The translations under genes and the position numbers were made by a program. The notes below the pieces were generated by a model that saw only the letters and a list, made by a program, of their open reading frames with translations, made no database searches and was not told where the DNA came from. Of a DNA stretch of 64,000 bases, positions 8,316 to 17,324 are shown in pieces; the stretch's first letter is position 1, and every line of letters starts with the position of its first letter. Origin of the DNA: Mycobacterium sp. 852002-51971_SCH5477799-a (GTDB lineage Bacteria > Actinomycetota > Actinomycetes > Mycobacteriales > Mycobacteriaceae); the NCBI RefSeq assembly GCF_001667145.1, contig NZ_LZIF01000116.1:124001-188000 (forward strand), in the 5' to 3' direction.

Positions 8316-9468
8316 ATGGATCGCGATTCCCGGCAGGACGGCCCAGATGGCCTACTCCGGATCGAGGACTGCCTGGACGCTGGGGGCCGCGTCGTGCTGC
8401 CGCCCGGCGTCAACCTGATATCACTCATCGACCGCAACATCGCGAACGTCGGTGACACCGTGGCGTATCGCTACCTCGATTACCGCCGTTCGGCCGATGG
8501 GGATGCCCAGGAGGTGACGTGGAGCCGGTTTGGTGTCCGGCTGGAAGCCATTGGGGCGCGCGTCCAGCAAGCCGCCGGTCGCGGCGAGCGCGTTGCGGTC
8601 ACCATCGCAGTCCCGCTATTTGCCCCGGAGCTGCCCGGGCACGCCGAACGGCTTGATACCGCGCTGCGCGATTCCGAACCCACGGCCATACTCACGACGA
8701 CTCCCGCGCGAGAGGCGGTGGAGACGTTCCTGGACGGCCACCCGCACCTGCGCCGGCCGCGGGAACGCGGTGCGCGTCGACGCGGATTCCCCCAACGCCG
8801 TCGCGCAGGTGTCGTGCGGACAAGTCGCGCGCAGCGAATGGGCCGTCATCGTCGACGCCGCCGGCGGATCCGAGTTGCCGGACGGCGCGGTCGGCGAAAT
8901 CTGGTTGCAGGGCAACAACCTCGGACGCGGTTACTGGGGCCTGCCGGACGATACGCGGCGGGCGTTCGGCGCCCCGCTGCGATCGCGGCTCACCGAGGGC
9001 AGCCACGCCGAGGGTGCCTCTCTGGGCCGCACCTGGTTGCGCACCGGCGACTTGGGCGTGTATCTCGACGGTGAGCTGTACGTGACCGGCCGGATCGCGG
9101 ACCTGGTGACGATCGACGGCCGCAACCACTACCCCCAACACATCGAGGCCACCGCCGCCGAGGCGTCCGAAATGGTGCGGCGCGGATACGTGACGGCGTT
9201 TGCCGTGCCGGATGGCGATGCTCCGGATGCCGCCCAGCTCGTCGTCGTCGCCGAACGCGCCGCGGGCACCAGCCGTCAGGATCCGCAGCCGGCGGTCGAG
9301 TCAATCCGCGCAGCGGTCGCGCGGCGGCACGGTCTGACCGTCTCAGACGTGCGCCTGCTGGCGGCCGGTGCCATCCCACGGACCACCAGCGGCAAGCTGG
9401 CCCGACCGGCCTGCCGGGCGGAATATCTCGGCGCACCCTGGGCGTCCGCTGATCGGCGAGCCGAATGA
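8316..9468 (+). pseudogene. fadD31-like fatty acyl-AMP/CoA ligase, two internal deletions
   Basis: The 5' part (frame from ATG 8316) matches the N-terminus of the FadD31/FadD32 fatty acyl-AMP ligase family: VVLPPGVNLISLIDR, DTVAYRYLDYR, TIAVPLFAPELPGH, ILTTT. At about 8600 the text passes directly from GERVAV to TIAVPLF, skipping roughly 20 residues found in relatives. At about 8760 the reading jumps frame and lands in the C-terminal part (DADSPNAVAQVS, GEIWLQGNNLGRGYWG, WLRTGDLG, DLVTIDGRNHYPQ, IPRTTSGKL). About 250 residues of the adenylation core, including the ATP-binding TSGST loop, are missing. The locus is 1.15 kb against about 1.9 kb for an intact gene, so it cannot adenylate a fatty acid. 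By neighbourhood it is the fadD31 position. Confidence 0.85.
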
Positions 9469-9594
9469 TGAACCGGCTCGGCTTTCAGCTTGGCAGCGAT
9501 CCGCGTGAACTGGCCTGGCGGCAGGCATCGTTGCGCGATGCGCTCGGGGTGCGCCCGACCGAATGCCGGCCATTCCAGGTGGCATCCTGGCCAT

Positions 9595-10266
9595 GTGGGC
9601 TTGCTATTCCGGTTGGCGGAGCTGTTGATCGTGCTCCTGCCCCTGACCGGCGCGATCGTCGCCGCCGTGCGCGCGTTCGGCCGACGGCACCCCGATCGGC
9701 AAACGCAGGACATCAACCGAACGCGACCACCCGACCCAACGGCCCACGACGGTGCCGGTGTGAATCAGGCGGCCCAGTGGCGCTCGGTCCGCCGCGTGCT
9801 CGACGAGCACGCCCGCACCGATGCGCGCTGGCTCGAATACGAACTCGACGTCGCCAAGCTGCTGGACTTTCCCTTGATGACTGACATGCGCGACGCGAAC
9901 ACCATCGCGTTCCACAAAGCCAAGCTGCGGGCCGACTTCCTGCGCCCCACGAAGGCCGAGGATCTGCTCGACGACCGCGAAGGTGCCGCGCAATACATGG
10001 CCGCCGTCGAGGATTACGTCACGGCGTTCAACGCCGCCGAGGCCGAAGCGATCCGCAGACGCCGCAACGATTTTTCCCGCGCGGATCAGCAGCGAATTGC
10101 GCGGGCGCAGAGCCTGTTCAGAGTCGCCGCCGACCCCGCGGCGGCAGCGCATGAACGCCAGCGCGCATACGATGTGGCCCGCAACGAACTCGACGGTCTG
10201 CTGGTGCTGCCGTCGACGACACAGACGAACCTCGAGCGCGGGATCTCCGGCGAGCTGGAGCGATAG
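9595..10266 (+). CDS. Membrane-anchored hypothetical protein (Rv1927-like by position)
   Basis: 223 residues from GTG 9595, preceded by AGGTGG at a longish spacing; the frame is open upstream to 9490 but that part is Arg/His-rich and unlikely. One N-terminal membrane segment (LLFRLAELLIVLLPLTGAIVAAV) is followed by a cytoplasmic or periplasmic helical domain of about 190 residues rich in charged residues, with WLEYELDVAKLLDFPLMTDM and a YDVARNELDGLLVLPSTT end. No enzymatic motif is recognised. It lies just after the fadD31-like pseudogene and before a convergent SDR gene. Confidence 0.8.
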   Translation: MGLLFRLAELLIVLLPLTGAIVAAVRAFGRRHPDRQTQDINRTRPPDPTAHDGAGVNQAAQWRSVRRVLDEHARTDARWLEYELDVAKLLDFPLMTDMRDANTIAFHKAKLRADFLRPTKAEDLLDDREGAAQYMAAVEDYVTAFNAAEAEAIRRRRNDFSRADQQRIARAQSLFRVAADPAAAAHERQRAYDVARNELDGLLVLPSTTQTNLERGISGELER

Positions 10267-10283
10267 CCGACTGAGCGCGTGAG

Positions 10284-11054
10284 CTAGGGGCAGGTGTATC
10301 CGCCGTCGATGACGACGTCCGAACCGGTCATATAGCTGGAAGCCTCGCTGGCCAGATAGACGTAGAGGCCGGTGAGCTCTTCGGGGCGGCCGATGCGGCC
10401 GAGCGGTATCTTCGGCTCCCATTGGTGGTGATACTCCGTCAACGGCTCGACGAGCTCGGTCAAGATGTAGCCGGGGCTGACGCTGTTGACCCGAATGTTG
10501 TGCGGCGCCAACTCGACTGCCATCGCCTTGGTCAGGTGGATGACGGCCGCCTTCGACGCGCAGTAGTGGCCGACCTGCTGCGGGACGTTGATGATGCTGC
10601 CCGACATCGAGGCGGTGTTGATGATGACGCCACCGCGCCCCTGAGCCACCATCGCCCGGGCCGCCGATTGCGCGGTCAGGAACACACCGGTCACGTTGGT
10701 GTCCTGGATGCGCTGAAATTCTTCGGGCGACATCTCCAGCATCGGAACGACCGTGATGATGCCGGCGTTGCAGACCGCGATGTCGATGCCGCCCAGCTCC
10801 GCGACCACCCGATTCACCATGCTGTTCACCTGCTCGGGTCGGGTCACGTCGCACTGGATCGGCACCACCTTGCCGCCGCCGTCCGCGGCCAGCTCGTCCG
10901 CCACGCCTTGCAGCGCCTCGACGTTCCGGGCCGCGATGGCCACATCGGCGCCGGCTTGTGCGTAGGCCTGGGCCACTTTCCGGCCGATACCGCTGGACGC
11001 CCCGGTGACCAACGCCCTCTTGCCACTCAGGTCGAACAAGTCCAAGACGTTCAT
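10284..11054 (-). CDS. Short-chain dehydrogenase/reductase
   Basis: 256 residues from ATG 11054 (MNVLDLFDLSGKRALVTG); the longer open frame to 11576 runs through the divergent gene. Classical SDR signatures are present: nucleotide-binding TGASSGIG at about 17-24, CNAG in the central strand, a catalytic Ser in NTASMSG, the YxxxK pair in HYCASKAA, and SPGYILTEL. NAD(P)-dependent oxidation or reduction of a hydroxyl/keto substrate. Divergent from the NTF2-like gene by 57 bases, so they probably share control. By neighbourhood this is the Rv1928c position. Confidence 0.95.
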   Translation of the reverse strand: MNVLDLFDLSGKRALVTGASSGIGRKVAQAYAQAGADVAIAARNVEALQGVADELAADGGGKVVPIQCDVTRPEQVNSMVNRVVAELGGIDIAVCNAGIITVVPMLEMSPEEFQRIQDTNVTGVFLTAQSAARAMVAQGRGGVIINTASMSGSIINVPQQVGHYCASKAAVIHLTKAMAVELAPHNIRVNSVSPGYILTELVEPLTEYHHQWEPKIPLGRIGRPEELTGLYVYLASEASSYMTGSDVVIDGGYTCP

Positions 11055-11111
11055 CCGAGATCCCCATTCATCCGAGCGACCCAAACCGAAACCCGTTCTA
11101 GTGTGTCCGCT

Positions 11112-11588
11112 ATGGGCAAATTCAGCAGGGCAGAAATCGATAACGCCTTCGACAACTACACCAAAGTCGTCGAAGGGTGCAGCGCCTCGGGCGACTGGCG
11201 ACCGTTTGCGGATCTGTTCACCGAGGACGTCGTCTACACCGAGCATCACTACGGTGTCTTTCGCGGGCGCGAAGCGGTCCGCGACTGGATCGTCGCGGTG
11301 ATGGCGCCGTTCCCGCACATGCGTTTTCCCAACGACTGGGTCGCCCATGACGACGACAACGACGCCGTCGTCGTCATGATCAAGAACCTGCTGGACCACC
11401 CGACCGACCCGAAAGGTGAACCGTTCTGGTTCCCGAACTGGACCCGGCTGGTTTACGCGGGCAACGGGCTGTTCTCCAGCGAGGAAGACATCTACAACCC
11501 CGACCGTGACGCTCCCGGAGTCGTTTCGGCCTGGATGCAGGCCGGCGGCCGGCTGGCCACGACCGAGATCCTGCAACCAGGCGCTTGA
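11112..11588 (+). CDS. NTF2-like (SnoaL/ketosteroid isomerase-type) protein
   Basis: 158 residues from ATG 11112. The cone-shaped NTF2 fold is indicated by FDNYTKVVEGCSASGDWRPFADLFTEDVVYTEHHYGVFRGREAVRDWI, with later beta strands WVAHDDDNDAVVVMIKNLL and WTRLVYAGNGLFSSEEDIYNP. Family members are isomerases, hydrolases or ligand binders. Together with the divergent SDR it may act on the same small molecule, for example a lipid or steroid-like ketone; this is inference. There is no clear Shine-Dalgarno, so it may be leaderless or near-leaderless. Confidence 0.88.
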   Translation: MGKFSRAEIDNAFDNYTKVVEGCSASGDWRPFADLFTEDVVYTEHHYGVFRGREAVRDWIVAVMAPFPHMRFPNDWVAHDDDNDAVVVMIKNLLDHPTDPKGEPFWFPNWTRLVYAGNGLFSSEEDIYNPDRDAPGVVSAWMQAGGRLATTEILQPGA

Positions 11589-11655
11589 CGCCTGGTGTCG
11601 GGCGCGAGAGTGCTTGCGCGCGAAGCGCTATCACCGACGCTAATGCTTTCCCGAT

Positions 11656-12396
11656 TCACCTCATCCTCTCCAGCGGCCGCCTGCGCCGCCGCGACCGGAC
11701 CTTGCCCAGCGCCTGCTCCCAGGCGAGCAAGGTCGTGGCCTTCACGTTGGCGGGTTTCACGCTGTCGCGGGAGAGCAGCGCCGTCGCGGCGGCCTTTGTG
11801 GTCGCGGACGCCTTCGACATATGACCCGAGTCGAACGGCGGCTGTGGGTCGTATTCGAGCGCGAGTTGAATCGCCTTCGCGCGGGATTCGCCGCCGATCC
11901 GTCCGGCCAGCCACAGCGCGAGGTCGAGCCCGGCGGACACGCCCGCGCAGGTGACGATGTCGTCCTGATGCACGATTCGTTCGTCGGCCACGGGAATCGC
12001 GCCGAATGCCTTCAGAGCCGGAACGGTCAGCCAGTGCGATGTCGCGCGCCGGCCCTCGAGCAGGCCGGCGGCCGCCAGAATCACCGACCCCGAGCACACC
12101 GACGTCGTCCAGCTCGCACTCGGGTGCGCCCGGCGCAACCAGTCGAGCAGCGCCTCGTCACGGGCGTGGACCGGCGTCGACGGGCCGCCGGGGACGAGTA
12201 TCACGTCGGGGGAGGGGGTTTCGGCGAGCGAGTGGGTGGCGCCGATGACCAGCACACCGGAGTCGGCGGTGATCGGCCCGGCTTCGTGCCACACGAAACG
12301 CACCTCGGCGCTGGGCAGGTTGCGCAGCACCTCGTACGGGCCGATCATGTCCAGCGCGGTGAATCCCGGATAGGCCACGATGGCGATTTGGGTCAT
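11656..12396 (-). CDS. DJ-1/PfpI family protein
   Basis: 246 residues. The DJ-1/PfpI glutamine amidotransferase-like fold runs over about 1-190: IAIVAYPGFTALDMIGPYEVL, then VILVPGGPST, and the nucleophile elbow region SVCSGSVILAAAGLL with Cys in the usual elbow position. Residues after about 190 form a basic, Ala-rich tail (SKASATTKAAATALL...RRRRR) resembling a disordered extension. It is followed upstream on the same strand by a GlxA-type regulator, 18 bases apart, so it is probably cotranscribed. Substrate unknown; relatives include isonitrile hydratases and chaperone-like proteins. Confidence 0.9.
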   Translation of the reverse strand: MTQIAIVAYPGFTALDMIGPYEVLRNLPSAEVRFVWHEAGPITADSGVLVIGATHSLAETPSPDVILVPGGPSTPVHARDEALLDWLRRAHPSASWTTSVCSGSVILAAAGLLEGRRATSHWLTVPALKAFGAIPVADERIVHQDDIVTCAGVSAGLDLALWLAGRIGGESRAKAIQLALEYDPQPPFDSGHMSKASATTKAAATALLSRDSVKPANVKATTLLAWEQALGKVRSRRRRRPLERMR

Positions 12397-12414
12397 GGTG
12401 TCGTCCTTTCGGTC

Positions 12415-13365
12415 TCAGGCGAAGGCCTTGCGGTATTGGTCGGGCGAAATGCCCACGCGGCGAAGGAAATTCCGTCGCATGGTTTCCGCCGTGCCGAAGC
12501 CACACCGGGCGGCGATCGCGACGACCGTGTCGTCGGTCTCCTCTAACTGCCGGCGCGCGGCTTCGGTGCGGATGCGTTCGACGTATTGGCCGGGCGCCTC
12601 ACCGATCTCGGCGGTGAACACCCGGGTGAAGTGGCGCGGGCTCATCGCGGCCCGGCGAGCCAGATCCTCGACGCTGTGCGGGCGGCCCGGCTCGGCCTCG
12701 ATCGTCTCCTGCACCTCGCGGATCGAGTCCCTTCTGGCCCGCGGCATCCAGACTGGCGCCGCGAACTGTGTCTGCCCGCCCGGCCGGCGCAGGTACAGCA
12801 CGAGCCAGCGCGCGACCGTCTGCGCGAGCTCGGTGCCGTGGTCGTCCTCGACCAGCGCGAGCGTGAGGTCGATGCCCGCGGTTACGCCCGCGGCGGTCCA
12901 TACCGTCTCCGAGCTCCGCACGAAGATCGGGTCGGCATCGACGTCGATGGCGGGGAATTCGTCGGCTAACCGGTCGGCGAAGGCCCAATGGGTGGTCACG
13001 CGGTGCCCGTCCAGCAGACCCGCCTCGGCCGCGAGAAACGCACCGGTGCATACCGTCACGATGCGCCGGGCGTGTGCGGCGACGGTCTTGATCCAGGCGA
13101 CCAGCTCGGCGTCGGCACGTGCGGCGTCGACACCGGCGCCACCGGGCAGCACGACCGTGTCGATCCGGTCGTCCGGCTCCGGTAATGGCGAGGCCACGAA
13201 GGCCAGGCCAGTGGCCGTCTGCACCGACTGCCCAGCGACCGAAGCCATCACGACCTCGTAGCCGCCGCCGGTCAACAGCGACGCGCCGCTGAACACGTCA
13301 TACGGGCCCACCACATCGAGCGCCTGCACGCCGGGAAACCCGACGATCACCACCTTGCGAGCCAT
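12415..13365 (-). CDS. GlxA-family transcriptional regulator (DJ-1 domain + AraC HTH)
   Basis: 316 residues from ATG 13365 (MARKVVIVGFPG); a GTG at 13383 would add six residues. The N-terminal DJ-1/PfpI domain (about 1-190) has VVLPGGAG and a TVCTGAFLAAEAGLLDG elbow. The C-terminal AraC DNA-binding domain (about 215-316) shows two helix-turn-helix units: VEDLARRAAMSPRHFTRVF and VVAIAARCGFGTAETMRRNF. It presumably senses a small molecule through the first domain and controls the adjacent DJ-1 gene. The 111-base gap to the divergent tpx may carry operators for both. By neighbourhood this is the Rv1931c position. Confidence 0.93.
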   Translation of the reverse strand: MARKVVIVGFPGVQALDVVGPYDVFSGASLLTGGGYEVVMASVAGQSVQTATGLAFVASPLPEPDDRIDTVVLPGGAGVDAARADAELVAWIKTVAAHARRIVTVCTGAFLAAEAGLLDGHRVTTHWAFADRLADEFPAIDVDADPIFVRSSETVWTAAGVTAGIDLTLALVEDDHGTELAQTVARWLVLYLRRPGGQTQFAAPVWMPRARRDSIREVQETIEAEPGRPHSVEDLARRAAMSPRHFTRVFTAEIGEAPGQYVERIRTEAARRQLEETDDTVVAIAARCGFGTAETMRRNFLRRVGISPDQYRKAFA

Positions 13366-13476
13366 GGATTCAGTGTTGGGCACGCAGGGGTGTGTCGTCT
13401 ACGCCATGTAACCCACCAATCAGGACATGGGGACCTGCCCCGTGGCGGCTGCGGGCGCCTTGGCAGACTGTTGCGC

Positions 13477-13971
13477 ATGGCACAGATAACGTTGCGTGGA
13501 AACCCGATCAACACTGTCGGCGAGCTGCCTGCCGTCGGATCCAAAGCCCCGGCCTTCAGTCTGGTCGGCGGCGATCTGGCGCCGGTGAGCAGCGAGCAAT
13601 TCGGCGGTAAGCCTGTGGTGCTCAACATCTTTCCGTCCATCGATACACCGGTGTGCGCCACCAGCGTGCGCACCTTCAACGAGCGCGCCGCGGGCGGCGG
13701 GGCGACCGTGGTGAACGTCTCGAAGGACCTGCCGTTCGCGCAGGCGCGCTTCTGTGGCGCCGAGGGCATCGAGAACGTCAAGACCGGTTCGGCGTTCCGC
13801 GACAGCTTCGGTGAGGACTATGGGGTCACCATCACGGACGGTCCGATGGCGGGCTTACTCGCCCGGGCCATCGTGGTGGTCGGCGCCGACGGCAATGTCG
13901 CCTACACCGAACTGGTGCCCGAGATCGCGCAGGAGCCCGACTACGACGCCGCTCTCGCGGCGGCGGGCTGA
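13477..13971 (+). CDS. tpx: Thiol peroxidase Tpx
   Basis: 164 residues from ATG 13477, full length for an atypical 2-Cys peroxiredoxin that reduces hydrogen peroxide and organic hydroperoxides with thioredoxin. The peroxidatic Cys60 sits in PSIDTPVCATSVR with the active-site Thr three residues before it, and the resolving Cys93 in ARFCGAEG. The C-terminal VPEIAQEPDYDAALAA is typical. Divergent from the GlxA-type regulator; convergent with the decayed nitronate monooxygenase. Confidence 0.97.
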   Translation: MAQITLRGNPINTVGELPAVGSKAPAFSLVGGDLAPVSSEQFGGKPVVLNIFPSIDTPVCATSVRTFNERAAGGGATVVNVSKDLPFAQARFCGAEGIENVKTGSAFRDSFGEDYGVTITDGPMAGLLARAIVVVGADGNVAYTELVPEIAQEPDYDAALAAAG

Positions 13972-13994
13972 TCTTCGCCAGCCGGCATCTTGAG

Positions 13995-14722
13995 CTAGGG
14001 CTCGCCCACTCGCTCAGATGTGGCTGCCAGCACCTCGCGGCAGCCTCGCCCCATCTCCTTGATGATGTCGGCGGCCGGCGGCAGGTCCTGAATGCGCCCG
14101 GCCACCTGACCGGTGTTGGCGACGCTGGCGTCCAGGTCGCCGTCGAAGTAGAGCCGCTGCACGCGTTGTAGTGCCGCGGCGCCCTCTGCGGCAGACGTCG
14201 CGGTGTCGAGCCGCTCGGCGGCGGCCGTGCGGATGACGCGCATCATCCGGGTGCCGTCGAGGGGGAGCATCACCGTGCCGGTCTCGTCGGCGTCGACCAC
14301 CGCCTGCTTGAGGTTGCCGTGCACCGGCGAGTCCGCCGACGCCAGCAGCCGGGTGCCCATCTGCACCGCTTCGGCGCCGAGAACAAAAGCCGCCGCCATG
14401 GACCGCGCGTCGCAGATCCCACCGGCGGCCACGATCGGGAGGTCGACATGGCGACAAGCAATTGCAGCATCGCTAGGTCACGGTTGAACAGCAACGCGAT
14501 GTTCGCGCCGACCGCCCCGCCGGTCAGCTCGCGCACCCGTCGCAGGTCGGCTCGGCCCTGGTCCGAGGTGGTCTCGATGATGCCCAGCGCACCGGCGTTC
14601 GACACGGCCGCGGCCAGCTGGGCCCCGGCAATGTACGTCATCGGCGCCTGGATGATCGGAATGTCGACGTGTGCAAGCGCGCAGACCCGGTTGGGTGCGC
14701 CGCTGGAATTGCCAGGGGTCAT
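13995..14722 (-). pseudogene. Nitronate monooxygenase with internal deletion and frameshift
   Basis: The 5' part from ATG 14722 encodes the FMN-binding TIM-barrel start of a nitronate monooxygenase (VDIPIIQAPMTYIAGAQLAAAVSNAGALGIIE, VGANIALLFNRD). At about 14449 the frame breaks; the other frame continues immediately with VDLPIVAAGGICDARSMAAAFVLGAEAVQMGTR, normally about 90 residues further on, and runs to the stop at 13995. The total is 728 bases, not a multiple of three, against roughly 1 kb for a whole gene. The lost segment includes the region holding the catalytic His in relatives, so it is not functional as an oxygenase. The start overlaps the upstream NYN gene by 4 bases, which shows the original operon. 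Confidence 0.85.
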
Positions 14723-15105
14723 CTGCGCCGCGGATCGATCAAGTCGCGGAAGCTTTCCGACCGGCGGACGGACGCACCGAGACTTCGCACCCGCTCGGTC
14801 AACGCTCGGTCCGATGTCACGACGGCAATGTCGTGCGGCGCAGCATCGGCCGCGACCAGCCGGACGATCTCGTCGTCGGCCGAGTTCGCGGCCGCCCTGG
14901 GTGCGTGCGCGACCTCGACCACCGATGATGTGATGGCGCTCGACGGCGGTCGTTCAAAAACCACTGTCACCGTTTCCCCTTGGCCCGACGCCCATCGATC
15001 CAGTCTTTCCACCAATGTGACCATGGCACCGTTGCGGTCTTTCCACCAGCCATCGGGACGACTTCCGATCACATTCATGCCGTCGACAATCCACCGCACC
15101 ACCAC
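14719..15105 (-). CDS. NYN/PIN-like (YacP-type) RNA-binding domain protein
   Basis: 128 residues from a GTG at 15105. The NYN fold is recognisable: RWIVDGMNVIGSRPDGWWKDR at the start with its conserved Asp, VTVVFERPP in a core strand, and ADDEIVRLVAADAAPHDIAVVTSDRALTERVRSLGASV, where the acidic ADDEI and TSDRAL stretches supply metal-binding aspartates. Such proteins are putative ribonucleases. It overlaps the nitronate monooxygenase pseudogene (ATGA), so they were one operon. Confidence 0.88.
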   Translation of the reverse strand: MVVRWIVDGMNVIGSRPDGWWKDRNGAMVTLVERLDRWASGQGETVTVVFERPPSSAITSSVVEVAHAPRAAANSADDEIVRLVAADAAPHDIAVVTSDRALTERVRSLGASVRRSESFRDLIDPRRR

Positions 15106-15174
15106 ACCGTAAACGACGTGGCGCGACGGGTGATTCCATTCTTAAAGCCATCGGTGGTTGATACGGTCACCCTC

Positions 15175-16359
15175 ATGACCTCGATCGCCGACACCGAAGA
15201 CCGGGTTGTCGCGCTGGCCCGCGGTATGCGGGAGCTGGTGCGCGCCGAAGCCGCCGAATCCGAGCGGATGCGCACCCTCACCCCGGCGATCGTCGATGCG
15301 ATGTGGGCCGGCGGGCTGATGTCGGCGTTCAACCCGGTACCGGCCGGTGGCATCGAGCCGTCGTTCACCGAGATGATCGAGACCTGGATCGAAATGGCTT
15401 GGCAGGATGGGTCATTCGGTTGGGTGGGGATCGCCAATCTGCCATCGTCGTTCGCCGCGGCCGCATACCTGCCCGATGACGGCTTCGCCGAGGTGTTCAC
15501 CGCGCACGACAACCGGGTCACCATGGGCGGCCAGTTCTTCCCCAACGGACAAGGCGCCGCCGTCGACGGCGGCTACCTGGTGACCGGCGCGTGGAACTTC
15601 GGTTCGGGCATCGGTCACTCGGAATACGTTGCGGCCGGTTTCCTGCCGATGCACGACGGTCAGATGCGCTGGATCAGTGAGGGTTTCCCCGAAATGCGGG
15701 TCGCCGTGATTCCGCGGGCGGAGATCAGTTTCAACGATGGCTGGTTCGTGCAAGGGCTGAAGGGAACCGGTTCCTACGACTACAGCGCGCAGGAGGTTTT
15801 CGTTCCCGAGAGCCGCACGTTCGAACTGTTCGTGCGTCAGCCCTACCGCGGAACGTCGCCGGCCACCCGGATGGGACTGATGCCCGTGACCGCCGCCGGG
15901 CACGCGTCGTGGGCGCTGGGCGTGGCCAAGAGCATGCTCGACGATGTCCAAGAGCTGGCCGCGTCGAAGTTTCGCATGAGCGACATGGCGTCGCTGGCCA
16001 GCCGCCCGACCTTCCAGAAGGGTCTGGCGCATCACCGCGCGGCGTGGCGTGCGGCTCGCCTCTTGGTGCTCGACGCATTCACCACCGCCGAGGCGGCGGT
16101 CGAGTCGGGGGAGGACCTGACACCGGCGCTGCGCGCCGACATGCGGGTGGCCGCCGTCTATGCCACCGACACTGCCCGCGGCTGCGCCGAGTGGGCGCAT
16201 CTGGTCGCCGGGACCAGCTCGATCCGCGAGGGCAGCCGGTTGGAGCGCGCCTTCCGCGACATCTACACCGGAACGCAGCACGCCTTCATCAGCGAGAAGG
16301 TCGCCATCGACGCCGCCCAGATCTGGCTGGGCATCATCGACGACCAGCCCGGGCTGTAA
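15175..16359 (+). CDS. Acyl-CoA dehydrogenase-like flavoprotein (HsaA/hydroxylase type)
   Basis: 394 residues from ATG 15175. The all-alpha N-domain (RVVALARGMRELVRAEAAESERMRTLTPAIVDAMWAGGL), central beta domain (WNFGSGIGHSEYVAAGFL, GLKGTGSYDYSAQEVFVPE) and C-terminal helical bundle of the acyl-CoA dehydrogenase fold are present. The GTGSYDY and ALGVAKSMLDDVQELA stretches resemble flavin-dependent hydroxylases of the HsaA/group D type more than true acyl-CoA dehydrogenases, and I see no clear catalytic Glu. It is 18 bases upstream of an epimerase-like gene on the same strand, likely an operon. Substrate unknown. Confidence 0.85.
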   Translation: MTSIADTEDRVVALARGMRELVRAEAAESERMRTLTPAIVDAMWAGGLMSAFNPVPAGGIEPSFTEMIETWIEMAWQDGSFGWVGIANLPSSFAAAAYLPDDGFAEVFTAHDNRVTMGGQFFPNGQGAAVDGGYLVTGAWNFGSGIGHSEYVAAGFLPMHDGQMRWISEGFPEMRVAVIPRAEISFNDGWFVQGLKGTGSYDYSAQEVFVPESRTFELFVRQPYRGTSPATRMGLMPVTAAGHASWALGVAKSMLDDVQELAASKFRMSDMASLASRPTFQKGLAHHRAAWRAARLLVLDAFTTAEAAVESGEDLTPALRADMRVAAVYATDTARGCAEWAHLVAGTSSIREGSRLERAFRDIYTGTQHAFISEKVAIDAAQIWLGIIDDQPGL

Positions 16360-16377
16360 CCCGTTACCATTGCGCGC

Positions 16378-17280
16378 ATGCGCGGCGCAAAAATCCTGAT
16401 CACCGGCCCGACCGGTCAAATCGCCACCCCCATCGCCCGGGCGCTTGCCGGCGACAACGAGGTCTGGGGGATCGCCCGTTTCACCGACGCCGCCGCGCGC
16501 GTAGGCCTCGAGAAGGCCGGGATCCGTTGCGAGAAGGTGAATCTCGCGGCCGGCGACTTCACCGGTCTGCCAACCGATTTCGACTATGTCCTCAACCTGG
16601 CGGTGGCCAAGAGCGGAAGCTGGGACAAAGACCTTGCGGCCAACGCGGAGTCGGTCGGCCTGCTGATGGCCCACTGTCGCACCGCGAAGGCCTTCCTGCA
16701 TTGCTCGTCGGCGGCCGTGTACGACCCGCCGGACGACGAGCCGCGCAGCGAGCGGTCCGCCCTGGGCGACAACCACAAGTCACTCTTTCCCACCTATTCC
16801 ATTTCCAAGATCGCCGGGGAAGTGGTGGCCCGGTCGGCGGCTCGCATTCTCGGCCTCCCCACCACGATCGCGCGGCTCAATGTTCCCTACGGCGACAACG
16901 GCGGTTGGCCGTTCTACCACATGGAGATGATGCTGGGCGGCATCCCGATTCCCGTCCCACCCGGTGAACCCGCGCGCTACGACCCGATTCACGAGGACGA
17001 CATCATCGCCACCATCCCGAAGCTGCTCGAGGTCGCGTCGGTCCCGGCGACCACGATCAACTGGTGCGGAGACCAGACCGTCAGCTTGCAGGAGTGGTGC
17101 GACTACCTCGGGTCGCTCGTCGGCGCCGAGCCGGTCTTCGAGCCGAGCGAGCAAGCGTTACGCGGCAACCCCACCACCATCGACCGGATGCACGAGCTCA
17201 TCGGTGGCACCTCGGTCGACTGGCGCGACGGAATCCGTCGGATGGCGGCCAAGTACCATCCGGAGCTGGTCGGCGTCTAA
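16378..17280 (+). CDS. NAD(P)-dependent epimerase/reductase (extended SDR)
   Basis: 300 residues. A Rossmann start with TGPTGQIA at about 9-16, a substrate-side Ser pair in LHCSSAAVYDPP, and the catalytic YxxxK in PTYSISKIAGE (Tyr near 141). An Asn/Arg-containing strand (TTIARLNVPYGDNGG) and the IHEDDIIATIPKLL region are typical of NAD-dependent epimerase/dehydratases. Cotranscription with the upstream flavoprotein is likely (18-base gap). It probably reduces or epimerises a small substrate; specificity is not readable. Confidence 0.9.
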   Translation: MRGAKILITGPTGQIATPIARALAGDNEVWGIARFTDAAARVGLEKAGIRCEKVNLAAGDFTGLPTDFDYVLNLAVAKSGSWDKDLAANAESVGLLMAHCRTAKAFLHCSSAAVYDPPDDEPRSERSALGDNHKSLFPTYSISKIAGEVVARSAARILGLPTTIARLNVPYGDNGGWPFYHMEMMLGGIPIPVPPGEPARYDPIHEDDIIATIPKLLEVASVPATTINWCGDQTVSLQEWCDYLGSLVGAEPVFEPSEQALRGNPTTIDRMHELIGGTSVDWRDGIRRMAAKYHPELVGV

Positions 17281-17324
17281 TCGGTTGCGGCACAACGTTA
17301 TCGGCGAGCCCATCAGCCTCGGCC

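Noticed and set aside
15412..16776. Minus-strand open frame of 454 codons
   Set aside because: Antisense of the flavoprotein and epimerase genes; no domain.
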